A stretch of 22,808 nt of DNA from Bacillota bacterium (GCA_023426575.1 JAFAAL010000045.1:1-22808); one strand, 5' to 3'. Shown: positions 10,500 through 18,596, numbered from the stretch's first letter. Notes: a model not told the origin generated them from the sequence alone. Made by a program: numbers and translations.

Positions 10500-11652
10500 G
10501 CGTCGTGAGAAAGTGAGGTCTAAACCGGGCCTCTTTATCGATCGTCTCGACTACTCTTTGCTGGTGCCCGTCTTATTGATGGCGCTGATCGGACTCATTG
10601 TCCTGAGACAGGTCCTGGCCAATGGCTACGGGGCAGGCAGCTATCCTGGCAATTTCATCAAGCAGTCGGGAGCTGTCATCGTCGGTGTGGCGATCGCGCT
10701 CATCATTGCCTATCTGGACTCTCCCTCCCTCAAACTGCTGGCCTATCTCATCTATTGGGTCAGTCTCCTAATGTTGATCTGGGTCAAGATCGATAACTTT
10801 TCCCTGGCCGCCTGGACGGGTGCAGACTCCTGGATTCGCCTGCCGATTATTGGCTCTTTTCAACCTTCTGAGCTCTCTAAGATTGGCATCGCCATGATGG
10901 GCGGCCTGACCCTTGAGCGGATCAAGGAGGGGAGTATCGGCGCTCTCCGGGGTTTTACTTACTTTGCTCTGATCTACGCTATTCCGACCCTCTTGATCTT
11001 CCGTGAGCCCGATTTTGGCACCTCCTTTGTCATTCTTGTCATGCTCGCCCTCTCGCTCTTTGCCTGGGGAATCTCCTGGAAGAAGATCTTCTTGATCGCC
11101 ATTGTTGCCTTCTTGATCGTCCTGCCCCTGCTCTGGTTCTTTTATTTTGAAGACTATCAGCGCAACCGCATCCTGACCATTCCTTTTCGTGGCCATGATC
11201 CTGCGACGTCTTATCACACGGAGCAGGCCCTGCGCGCGATTGCCCAGGGAGGACTGACCGGAGATCGCAGTGGCTTCGACATCTACGTGCCCGTCAAAGA
11301 GTCGGACTCGATTTATGCCGCGATCTCAGAGTATCTCGGATTCTTCGGGACGACGGCCATCATTCTGCTCTCCTCGATCTTCTTCTGGCGCAGTTTTAAA
11401 CTCGCCGCCAATCTCAGTGAGAGCAGCTATGCCTCTTGCTATATGGTAACGGCGCTGGCGGGTCAGATGGCCTTTCACTTTATTGAAAACATAGGGATGA
11501 ACATCGGGCTCTTGCCGATTACGGGCATCCCGCTGCCCTTTATCAGTGACGGAGGGACCTCGATGGTCGTTAACTTCTTGGCTCTTGGTGTAATATTAAA
11601 CATCTCATTGAATGAAAGATATCTAGGCTTGGGACGGGAGGCCAAACTCTAA
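10486..11652 (+). CDS. rodA: SEDS-family peptidoglycan glycosyltransferase RodA
   Basis: RodA polymerises lipid II into glycan strands during elongation, in partnership with a class B penicillin-binding protein. The 388-residue protein has a short basic N-terminus (RREKVRSKPG) and about ten membrane segments. It carries GSFQPSELSKIG, REPDFGTS, an IAQGGLTGDRSG loop, and the C-terminal ENIGMNIGLLPITGIPLPF (from about residue 335). The predicted catalytic Asp aligns with Asp274, but its surroundings read ESDSIYAAISEYLG rather than the usual HTDFIFA-x-x-GEELG; ISDGG also replaces the common ISYGG. GAGGA (10473-10477) lies 8 bp before ATG 10486. I call it RodA rather than FtsW because it lies outside the dcw cluster and a separate FtsW is present at 19627. 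It is the last gene before the terminator. Confidence 0.88.
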   Translation: MQVFKRREKVRSKPGLFIDRLDYSLLVPVLLMALIGLIVLRQVLANGYGAGSYPGNFIKQSGAVIVGVAIALIIAYLDSPSLKLLAYLIYWVSLLMLIWVKIDNFSLAAWTGADSWIRLPIIGSFQPSELSKIGIAMMGGLTLERIKEGSIGALRGFTYFALIYAIPTLLIFREPDFGTSFVILVMLALSLFAWGISWKKIFLIAIVAFLIVLPLLWFFYFEDYQRNRILTIPFRGHDPATSYHTEQALRAIAQGGLTGDRSGFDIYVPVKESDSIYAAISEYLGFFGTTAIILLSSIFFWRSFKLAANLSESSYASCYMVTALAGQMAFHFIENIGMNIGLLPITGIPLPFISDGGTSMVVNFLALGVILNISLNERYLGLGREAKL

Positions 11653-11697
11653 AATTCCCTCCACTTTTCTCCCCGCCCTTTGATCTCTTTTCGAGAC

Positions 11698-11731
11698 AGA
11701 GCGCTCTACCCTCGTAGAGCGCTCTTTTTTG
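11698..11731 (+). terminator. Intrinsic terminator closing the rimP-rodA operon
   Basis: AGAGCGCTCTAC (11698-11709) pairs perfectly over 12 bp with GTAGAGCGCTCT (11714-11725) around the 4-nt loop CCTC, followed by a run of six T including the last stem base (11725-11730). This is a strong Rho-independent terminator 45 bp after rodA, separating the translation/elongation operon from the dcw cluster. Confidence 0.95.
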
Positions 11732-11766
11732 TCTTAAAAGTCCTGCTGTACTTTTTCAAATACCTC

Positions 11767-11795
11767 TTGCAATTCCCGAGATTAAACTGTAATAT
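11767..11795 (+). promoter_or_regulatory. Promoter of the mraZ (dcw) operon
   Basis: TTGCAA (11767-11772) is followed after 17 bp by TAATAT (11790-11795), which predicts a start near 11802. The GTGG boxes begin at once downstream, so a bound repressor would block initiation or early elongation. No other good promoter pair is visible between the terminator and mraZ. Confidence 0.7.
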
Positions 11796-11802
11796 TTCAG
11801 AC

Positions 11803-11848
11803 AAGTGGAGTATAGTGGTTAGAAATAGAGGTAAGTGGGGAATAGTGG
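11803..11848 (+). promoter_or_regulatory. Phased GTGG repeats: predicted MraZ operator
   Basis: AAGTGG (11803-11808), TAGTGG (11813-11818), AAGTGG (11833-11838) and TAGTGG (11843-11848) place GTGG at 11805, 11815, 11835 and 11845, an exact 10-bp helical register. The slot at 11825 is occupied by a degenerate ATAG. The two pairs form a 17-bp direct repeat with two mismatches (11803-11819 and 11833-11849). MraZ of E. coli (TGGGN boxes) and mollicutes (AAAGTG boxes) binds repeats of the same 10-bp period upstream of its own gene, so autoregulation is the likely role. Confidence 0.82.
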
Positions 11849-11891
11849 TGTATGACCCAGCCTCAAGAGAGCCACGAGAGAGGAGGAGCGC

Positions 11892-12326
11892 ATGGCGACA
11901 TATATTCACACCATAGATGCCAAGGGTCGCGTCATCGTCCCGGCACGCCTGCGCGGTTCATTTGCCGGAACTTTGTATCTGACAAAGAGCCTCGATCCTC
12001 AGTATCTCGCCGTCTACAACGAGCAGGATTTTACGGAGCTGCGACGCCAGTTGGAGTCGCTCTCTGGTACGGATCCCCAGGTCCGTATTCTGAGACGAGA
12101 ATTACTCGGCCAGGCCATAGTCTGTTCTCCCGATGCGCAGGGTCGCATCTCTGTGGATGAACAACTCTGGCGGCAGATTGGCGTCTCGGCAGGTGCGGAG
12201 ATTTGCTTTATCGACATGTTTGGCAAATTAGAAATCTGCTCCAAGGAGACATACGAGCGGGCTCAGACAGAAGGTCCGAGCCTCGGCGATATGGATCTGA
12301 CCGCTTACAACCTGCCTGGTGTCTAA
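11892..12326 (+). CDS. mraZ: Transcriptional regulator MraZ
   Basis: MraZ is a ring-forming, AbrB-like DNA-binding protein that controls the division/cell-wall cluster, usually by repressing its own promoter. The 144-residue protein has the two tandem swapped-hairpin SpoVT/AbrB domains: IHTIDAKGRVIVPARLR near residue 5 and CSPDAQGRISVDEQLW near residue 79, each with the D-x-(K/Q)GR core. AGGAGG (11881-11886) is 5 bp before ATG 11892. The predicted operator at 11803-11848 lies directly upstream, supporting the assignment. Its last codons overlap the start of rsmH by 8 bp. Confidence 0.96.
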   Translation: MATYIHTIDAKGRVIVPARLRGSFAGTLYLTKSLDPQYLAVYNEQDFTELRRQLESLSGTDPQVRILRRELLGQAIVCSPDAQGRISVDEQLWRQIGVSAGAEICFIDMFGKLEICSKETYERAQTEGPSLGDMDLTAYNLPGV

Positions 12327-13263
12327 GTTTTGTCACCAGTCAGTTCTGCTTGAGGCGACTATAGACGCCTTGCAGCCAGCGCGAGGAGGTCTCTACGTAG
12401 ACTGTACGCTCGGTGCTGGGGGTCATAGTCTCGGTATCTTGAAAGCATCTCAGGGTCAGTGTTCAGTCCTCGGGCTAGATCGTGACCAAGAGGCCATAGA
12501 AGCAGCGACAGAGCGCATTCGTGCGGCGGGCTACGGCGAGAATTTCTGCGCCGTCCAGACGAGTTTCAGTGCGTTGGCAGAGGTCCTGGCAGCAAGGGGA
12601 ATCAGCGCCATCGATGGCCTGATCGCTGATCTCGGCTTCTCATCGCCCCAGATTGATGTGGCAGAGCGCGGTTTCTCCTATTTACAGACGGGACCGCTCG
12701 ATATGCGTATGAATCGGGCAGAGGGGGAGACGGCCGCAGAGCTCATTGCTCGCTCCACAGAGGCAAGTCTCAGCCAGATCCTCCGAGACTACGGCGAGGA
12801 GCGCTATGCCAAGAGCATTGCAAGAGCAATCTTGCAGGCGCGTGACAGAGGCGATCTCGAGACGACGACGGACCTGGCCGATGTCATCGCTGCTGCCGTC
12901 CCTGCTCGTGCGCGACGTGAGAAGCACCCAGCGCGCCGCAGTTTCCAGGCACTCCGAATCGCGGTCAATCAGGAACTCACAGAGCTAGAGAAAATCCTGC
13001 AGCTGATTCCGGGGCTGATGGCAGCTGGTGGAGTCGTCGCCTTTATCTGCTTCCACTCTCTGGAGGACCAGATCGTCAAACGGGCCTATCGTCAATGGCA
13101 GAATCCCTGCACCTGTCCACGAGAGCTGCCCTGTACCTGCGGCCTCAAGCCACTGGGCAAGACCCTCCCGGCCCAAGAAGCCAGCGAGGCTGAGATGAAG
13201 AGCAACCCCAGGGCGAGATCAGCTCACCTGAGAACTTTTAGATTTAATGAAGCGTCGAAGTAG
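12319..13263 (+). CDS. rsmH: 16S rRNA (cytosine-1402-N4)-methyltransferase RsmH
   Basis: RsmH (MraW) uses S-adenosylmethionine to methylate N4 of C1402 in the ribosomal P site. The 314-residue protein opens HQSVLLEATIDAL, then shows the SAM-binding DCTLGAGGHS (28-37), GLDRDQEAIEAA, LIADLGFSSPQIDVAERGFSY, PLDMRM, HPARRSFQALRIAVN, and CFHSLEDQIVKRAY. A Cys cluster (CTCPRELPCTCG) and the NPRARSAHLRTF terminus are also typical. The start is GTG 12319 inside the end of mraZ. I see no good ribosome binding site in front of it, so reinitiation from mraZ is the probable route. It is in its usual place as second gene of the dcw cluster. Confidence 0.96.
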   Translation: MSKFCHQSVLLEATIDALQPARGGLYVDCTLGAGGHSLGILKASQGQCSVLGLDRDQEAIEAATERIRAAGYGENFCAVQTSFSALAEVLAARGISAIDGLIADLGFSSPQIDVAERGFSYLQTGPLDMRMNRAEGETAAELIARSTEASLSQILRDYGEERYAKSIARAILQARDRGDLETTTDLADVIAAAVPARARREKHPARRSFQALRIAVNQELTELEKILQLIPGLMAAGGVVAFICFHSLEDQIVKRAYRQWQNPCTCPRELPCTCGLKPLGKTLPAQEASEAEMKSNPRARSAHLRTFRFNEASK

Positions 13264-13274
13264 AGGAGCACGTC

Positions 13275-14492
13275 ATGGCAGTCAGACAGCCAAAGTACAA
13301 TGAAGAGAGAAAGAGCGTCAGCTCGGCCGAGTGGGTCCGTGAGCGTGACGCTTTTCGACGTGCGAATGCGGCTTTTGCCGAGCAGTTCTTTGCTGCTCAC
13401 AACAGCGAGAGCAAGGCTCAGAAGACTGCTTTTTCGGAGCTAAAGTCCGATTTTCCTGATTTTTCATTTGCCAAGAAACAAGTCGTATCGTATTACGACC
13501 ATATCAGCTATGTCACTATTCCCATAGGTTCTGAGGGACAAGAGGAAAATAGTGCAAGTGACGAAGAAAGAGGCCTAGCGAGCCTTGAGGGACATTGGCA
13601 CAAAGTTGAGATCCGTCGTCCTAAGACAGGTCACGAATCGCGCCTGGGCCAGTGGCTCAAGCGCCAGTCAGAACTGTCTGACCTGGCAGAGCAGAAGTAT
13701 CTCAGCGAGATGGCCGACCGCCGTATCAATGAGGCCTATGTCTTGGTCGAGGATCTTGCCGACGAGAGCGATCCCGATGGCTTCGATCAATATGAATCTG
13801 CGGCTTATCAGAGCTTCGAAGCGCGCGAGGATCTAAATTCCACAGTCTCTCTCATCCGCAATAAATTAAGTCAGAAGACGGATCTTGGCCACGCCTCCTC
13901 ACGTCGACTCGTCGCGGGCACGCTCGCTCTGCAGGCAGAGCCTCTCGCCGATAGCGAACTGATCGAGAGATTGGCCAAGCGCGCTGAAGCAGAGGCCAAG
14001 GAGCGCGATGCGCGCACGGCAGAGCTCAATCAGATCGAGGCCAGCATCAACCTCAAAAAACTCTATAAGGCGATCGGTCAGAAACGTCTGGCGGTCATTG
14101 CGGCCAGTCTTGCCGTCGTCCTGACTTTTGGAGCCCTCTTCACGGGCCTCCTGATGCGGCAGGCACGCATTGTCGAAATGAACTTCAAGCTCGCGGAGAA
14201 GAAGACGGAGATTGCTGAACTGCAGGCGGGGAATCAAGAGAAGTATGAGAAGATCATGGAGCTCTATGACCTCAACGAAGTCAAGACGCGTGCTGTTACC
14301 GAACTGGGGCTGAGACCTGCCTCTCAGAAGCAGCGCATACACATCTATCTCCCGAGCGCAGATCGTTGCATACTTTACAGTCAAGAAGTCGGTGAGAAAG
14401 ATGCCGTCAAAGAGGATATCATCGCCTTTGATTACCTCAACTATCAGAAGCTTGAGGATTATTTCGACGGAGTAGGTGGCCTCTATGAGTGA
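13275..14492 (+). CDS. ftsL: FtsL-like divisome protein with ~270-residue cytoplasmic extension
   Basis: Position (between rsmH and ftsI) and topology identify this as the FtsL equivalent. It has one membrane segment (about 272-294, LAVIAASLAVVLTFGALF), then an extracellular coiled-coil stretch (about 298-335, KLAEKKTEIAEL) and a short ELGLRPASQKQ segment resembling the A-x-x-LGM-x-x-P end of FtsL. FtsL links FtsQ and FtsB to the FtsW-FtsI synthase. The family is usually about 90-130 residues; this protein has 405. The extra part is an N-terminal, charged, mostly helical-looking cytoplasmic region of about 271 residues in which I recognise no domain. GAGGAG (13263-13268) precedes ATG 13275 and overlaps the rsmH stop. 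The FtsL core is inferred from weak similarity and context. Confidence 0.72.
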   Translation: MAVRQPKYNEERKSVSSAEWVRERDAFRRANAAFAEQFFAAHNSESKAQKTAFSELKSDFPDFSFAKKQVVSYYDHISYVTIPIGSEGQEENSASDEERGLASLEGHWHKVEIRRPKTGHESRLGQWLKRQSELSDLAEQKYLSEMADRRINEAYVLVEDLADESDPDGFDQYESAAYQSFEAREDLNSTVSLIRNKLSQKTDLGHASSRRLVAGTLALQAEPLADSELIERLAKRAEAEAKERDARTAELNQIEASINLKKLYKAIGQKRLAVIAASLAVVLTFGALFTGLLMRQARIVEMNFKLAEKKTEIAELQAGNQEKYEKIMELYDLNEVKTRAVTELGLRPASQKQRIHIYLPSADRCILYSQEVGEKDAVKEDIIAFDYLNYQKLEDYFDGVGGLYE

Positions 14493-17121
14493 TCTACGCA
14501 AGCTGCCGCCAGGCAAAGAAAAGAAGCGCAAGCCAGACTCACAATCGAGATCTCAAACGAAGCCTCAAACGAAAGCGCCACGGAAGTCTCAGGACCCGAG
14601 GCCTGATTTTGTTCGCCCATTTAAGAAATTACAACAGGACGTCAAGACGTCATTGAAAAAGCGTCAGAAGATAGAGGCTGCGAAGAAAAAGGAAAAAGTC
14701 GAGGAGAAGAAAAAGGTCGAGCTCTTCATTGGCGACAACCGTCTGCTTCGCTCCAACCCGCTGAAGGCCGTCCAGGAGATTCGCAGTTCGGGACATGGCT
14801 TCTCGCTCGGCAGTATTCTCGCGACAGTCATCGTCGTCCTCTTGGTGGCGGCTCTGATCATCTGGACGCTGTATAAATTACAAATTCGAGATCACGAGGA
14901 CATCAAACTCGAGGCGGCCAAGCAGTATTACACGCGCAGTGTCGACTTGCCCAGCCGTGGCGAGATCTATGATCGCAATGGTTTCAAATTGGCGTCGACG
15001 ACTTATCTATATCGGGTCGGCATCACGCCTAAGCACCTCTACTCTCGCAACCGCAGCTTGACCGAAGCTGAGATTCATGCGGGTCTTGCTCAGTTCCTCG
15101 GCCTGAACACGGCGGATGTTGCCGCGGCGGCCGCGCAGAAGGACGCGAGCTATGTGCAGCTGAAAAAGGACCTCGCCTATGAGCTCGGCCAGGCCCTCGA
15201 GGACTATGTCGCCGAGCATCAAATTGGCGGCATCCGTCTCGACCCAGAGCCCAAGCGCAGTTATTTCAATGGCGACCTTGCATCTCAGGTCATCGGCTTC
15301 ACCTCGTCAGAGGGCCAGGTGCTCGAAGGGCGTCTTGGCGTCGAGCTCTCCTATAACGATCTGCTCTCCGGCGAGGAGGGCTACACTTACGGCGCTCGCA
15401 TGAACTATGCCAATGAGGGGGCCATCCCCTTTACCCGCAGTTCTAGCCTCGAGAAGCGTCAGGGAGCCAATCTCTATCTGACCCTCGACATGCAGATTCA
15501 ACGCATCCTCCAGGATCGACTCGCCGAAGCCTGTCGCAAATATGCGGCCCAAGAAGACGGTATGGCCATTGCCATGGATCCCTATACGGGTGAAATCTAT
15601 GGCATGGCCAGTTATCCCTATTTCTCCTCAGCCGATCCGACCGCAGCTCCGAGTAAGTTTAGCGAGGAGGAGTGGGCTCATGAGAGCTTTAGCCAATTGC
15701 AGAATTTTACCTTGCCCGAGTATCCGGCGACGGGAACGGCCCCACCGACCCCCGAGGACTTGAAGAACTGGGAACTGGCGCAGCGTAAAATTCACTATCT
15801 TTCGAGTGAAGTCTGGCGCAACAAGGTCATCTCAGATGTCTACGAGGCCGGTTCGACGTTTAAGGCAATTACCGCTGCCATCGGTCTCGAAGAAAATGTG
15901 ACCAACGAGCAGACGACATATAACGATGCCAAGATTCAGGTCTTGGACTATTTCATCTCCTGCTATTCAGGCGAAGAGGGACACGGCTATGTCAGTATGG
16001 AAAATGGCTTCGCCATGAGCTGCAATCCTGTCTTCGTCCAGATCGCCCTCGCCGCGGGCATCGAGACTTACTACGACTACGTCGAGGCCTTTGGCTTCCG
16101 CGAGCCAACAGGCGTCAATCTGCCTGGCGAAGCCAACTGTATCTTCCACGATCAGCCGTCCTTGATTGACCTTGCGACCCTCTCCTTTGGCGAACAGTCG
16201 CCCGTGACGCCGATGCACATGATGCGGGCCTATGCAGCCCTCGTCAACGGCGGCAAGCTGATTACGCCGACCATCGTCAAAGAAGTCAGAAGTCAAGACG
16301 GCCGCCTCCTCTCCGAAGCCGCCGTCAAGGTCGAGCGCGAGGTCATCTCTGAACAGACCTCCGCCCGCATCCGCGAATTGATGCGCAAGATGGTCGAGGT
16401 CAGCGCCAACTACACCAACTCAGGAGGCTATGTCGTCGGTGGCAAGACCTCGACGTCTGTCGACGAGGCCACGGGCTATACGACCATCTCCTTTATGCAG
16501 GCGGCGCCCATTGCCCATCCGCGGCTGCTCGTCATGTTTATCATCCAAAAGCCCGAAAATCCAGCCATCGGGGGTGTCGAGGCCCAAATTACGACGATGG
16601 AGGCCACTTCAGAAATTCTCGAGTATCTCAACATTGACCGCGATCTTGAGACGGTGGCGCAGAGCCAGGCGGTGGTCCCGACGAAGATGCCGGGCCTGAT
16701 CGGTATGACCTTTGAACAGGCTTCGGAGCTCCTCAAATGGCGGCGCCTGCCCATTCGCATGGGCTCAGAGAAGATGAGTAAGGACAGCCTGATTGCGGCC
16801 CAGCAGCCGCCCGAGGGAGCGACGGTCTTCCCAGGCAATGCGATCTATGCCTATGCGGAGGCTTTTCCCGAGCTTGAGATGGTCAGAATGCCAGACTTTT
16901 CGGGGAAGAATGCCTTTGAGTGTATTAATGAGGCCAATCGCGTCGGCCTGATTGTCAATTTTGAAGGGGATATCGCTGGCAGCTGTATCGCCCAGCGCGC
17001 GACGTATATCTTGCCTGAGGATCCTCAGGCTGTCGAACATATTGTTGAAGTGGTCGGGGACGAGCTGCCCAAGGGGACGATTGTCCGCCTGGCCATGAGC
17101 AAAGAAGGTAGTGAGCGATAA
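14485..17121 (+). CDS. ftsI: Division transpeptidase FtsI / PBP2 (class B PBP with two PASTA domains)
   Basis: This class B penicillin-binding protein cross-links septal peptidoglycan with FtsW. It has 878 residues from ATG 14485 (site TAGGTGG 14473-14479; GTG 14476 is a less likely start). A basic cytoplasmic tail of about 108 residues leads to a membrane helix (109-132), then the pedestal/dimerisation domain (DLPSRGEIYDRNG near 153). The transpeptidase domain has STFK (457-460, nucleophile Ser457) and SCN (512-514), but the third motif is KTS (654-656) where KTG is expected. An insertion of about 50 residues precedes STFK. Two PASTA domains follow (about 733-795 and 800-876), typical of Gram-positive PBP2/SpoVD proteins. 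The stop TAA overlaps the murF ATG by one base. Whether it is vegetative FtsI or SpoVD-like is not decidable here; the single copy in dcw favours FtsI. Confidence 0.93.
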   Translation: MSDLRKLPPGKEKKRKPDSQSRSQTKPQTKAPRKSQDPRPDFVRPFKKLQQDVKTSLKKRQKIEAAKKKEKVEEKKKVELFIGDNRLLRSNPLKAVQEIRSSGHGFSLGSILATVIVVLLVAALIIWTLYKLQIRDHEDIKLEAAKQYYTRSVDLPSRGEIYDRNGFKLASTTYLYRVGITPKHLYSRNRSLTEAEIHAGLAQFLGLNTADVAAAAAQKDASYVQLKKDLAYELGQALEDYVAEHQIGGIRLDPEPKRSYFNGDLASQVIGFTSSEGQVLEGRLGVELSYNDLLSGEEGYTYGARMNYANEGAIPFTRSSSLEKRQGANLYLTLDMQIQRILQDRLAEACRKYAAQEDGMAIAMDPYTGEIYGMASYPYFSSADPTAAPSKFSEEEWAHESFSQLQNFTLPEYPATGTAPPTPEDLKNWELAQRKIHYLSSEVWRNKVISDVYEAGSTFKAITAAIGLEENVTNEQTTYNDAKIQVLDYFISCYSGEEGHGYVSMENGFAMSCNPVFVQIALAAGIETYYDYVEAFGFREPTGVNLPGEANCIFHDQPSLIDLATLSFGEQSPVTPMHMMRAYAALVNGGKLITPTIVKEVRSQDGRLLSEAAVKVEREVISEQTSARIRELMRKMVEVSANYTNSGGYVVGGKTSTSVDEATGYTTISFMQAAPIAHPRLLVMFIIQKPENPAIGGVEAQITTMEATSEILEYLNIDRDLETVAQSQAVVPTKMPGLIGMTFEQASELLKWRRLPIRMGSEKMSKDSLIAAQQPPEGATVFPGNAIYAYAEAFPELEMVRMPDFSGKNAFECINEANRVGLIVNFEGDIAGSCIAQRATYILPEDPQAVEHIVEVVGDELPKGTIVRLAMSKEGSER

Positions 17122-18596
17122 TGACGAGATTTATACCAGCCCAGATTGCCGCGTGGACCGGGGGGATACTGCTCCAGACGCCTGAGCACCAAGCTCAGAC
17201 GGATCGCTTTTACCGTGGCATCTCGACAGATACGAGGCGCCTCGAGCGGGAGCAGATTTTCTTGGCGCTCCGCGGCGACCGCTTCGATGGACATGACTTT
17301 ATTGAGACGGCGATCGCCAAGAATTGTGCGATGTTGATTCTCGACGAGCAGAGTGAGCAGGCGATGGCGCTCTATCACCAGCTCTTACGGGGGGCGGATG
17401 TCCCAGACCTCCTCTTGGTCGAGGATACCCTGACAGCCTATCAGGATATCGCTGAGGGCTATCGTCAGACACTGCTGGCCACCGTGATTGGGGTCACGGG
17501 CTCTGTGGGGAAGACGACGACGCGGCGCATGCTGGCCTCTGTGATCTCAGAACAGTTGCGCTGTCATGAGACGGAGGACAATAAGAACAATCAGATTGGC
17601 TTGCCGCTGACCCTCCTCGAAGCCGAGGATCAGGATCAGGTCATCGTCGCCGAGTTGGGCATGGATCGCCCAGGTGAGATTGCCGTCCTCTCAGAAATTG
17701 CCCATCCAGACATCTCGATCATCACGGCCATTGGCTATTCCCACGCGGCCCAACTGGGGACTCGGGAGGCGATTCTCGCTGAGAAGACTGACATTATCCG
17801 CGGGATGAAACCCAACGGCCTCATCCTCGTCAATGGCCAGGATGAATATCTTGCGGCCTGGGCCAAAGAGCAGCCGCAGGGGCTGGCCATCTGGCGCGTC
17901 AGCAATGAACCGCTGCCAGAGGCAGAGCGCGTGGGCTGCCCGCTCTTCTGGGCGGAGGACGTCATTGTCAATTCCAAGCATACGAGTTTTCGCGTGAGGG
18001 CGAGCCTCGATCCGCTGCTGGACTACCAGGTCATTATTCCCGCCCCAGGCAATCATCTGGTGCGCGCCGCCCTCTTTGCCCTGGCTTCGGCTTACTTTCT
18101 CGGCCTGGACATGGATCGCGCCGTCGCGGGTTGTGCTCGTTTTGCCAATACGGGCAGCCGCTTGAAGCTCCTCGAGACCCCAGATTACCTGATTATTGAT
18201 GACAGTTATAATGCCTCCCCAGAATCTGTCTCGGCGGCGCTCGACACCCTGACCTTGATGGCTGGGGGGCGGCGGGCCATTGCCTGCATCGGCGGCATGC
18301 GCGAGCTCGGACAATATCAAGCAGAACTCCATCAGCAGATAGGAGCCAAGATTGCGGGCATGAATCTCACCGCGGTCTATCTCATCGGCGATGAGACGGA
18401 GGACATTGTCCGAGGCATCCAAGAGGCTGGGGGAGCGGTCCCCGTCAAGCGCTTCCACGATAGCAATGAGGCCGCCACGGCAATTTTGCCTGAACTTCGT
18501 CCAGGAGACGTGATTTTATTGAAGGGTTCGCGCTATTATGAGGTAGAGCGCATCGCCATTGCGATCACGCCAGGAGGAGAAGAGCATGCGTCCTAA
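17121..18596 (+). CDS. murF: UDP-MurNAc-tripeptide:D-Ala-D-Ala ligase MurF
   Basis: MurF is the ATP-dependent cytoplasmic ligase adding D-Ala-D-Ala to UDP-MurNAc-tripeptide. The 491-residue protein shows the P-loop GVTGSVGKTTT (124-134), DNKNNQIGLPLTLL (the MurF-type N-x-NN-x-IG-x-P motif, distinguishing it from MurE), VAELGMDRPGEI, DDSYNASPESV, and GGMRELGQYQAELH. ATG 17121 shares its first base with the ftsI stop (TAATG), so it is translationally coupled. murE normally lies between ftsI and murF and is absent. A bifunctional MurE-MurF fusion is excluded by the single-enzyme length. It overlaps mraY by 11 bp. Confidence 0.94.
   Translation: MTRFIPAQIAAWTGGILLQTPEHQAQTDRFYRGISTDTRRLEREQIFLALRGDRFDGHDFIETAIAKNCAMLILDEQSEQAMALYHQLLRGADVPDLLLVEDTLTAYQDIAEGYRQTLLATVIGVTGSVGKTTTRRMLASVISEQLRCHETEDNKNNQIGLPLTLLEAEDQDQVIVAELGMDRPGEIAVLSEIAHPDISIITAIGYSHAAQLGTREAILAEKTDIIRGMKPNGLILVNGQDEYLAAWAKEQPQGLAIWRVSNEPLPEAERVGCPLFWAEDVIVNSKHTSFRVRASLDPLLDYQVIIPAPGNHLVRAALFALASAYFLGLDMDRAVAGCARFANTGSRLKLLETPDYLIIDDSYNASPESVSAALDTLTLMAGGRRAIACIGGMRELGQYQAELHQQIGAKIAGMNLTAVYLIGDETEDIVRGIQEAGGAVPVKRFHDSNEAATAILPELRPGDVILLKGSRYYEVERIAIAITPGGEEHAS

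Noticed and set aside
11680..11916. Possible small gene of 78 codons between rodA and mraZ
   Set aside because: It runs through the terminator, promoter, MraZ boxes and mraZ ribosome binding site, and has no ribosome binding site or family similarity. The gap is regulatory.
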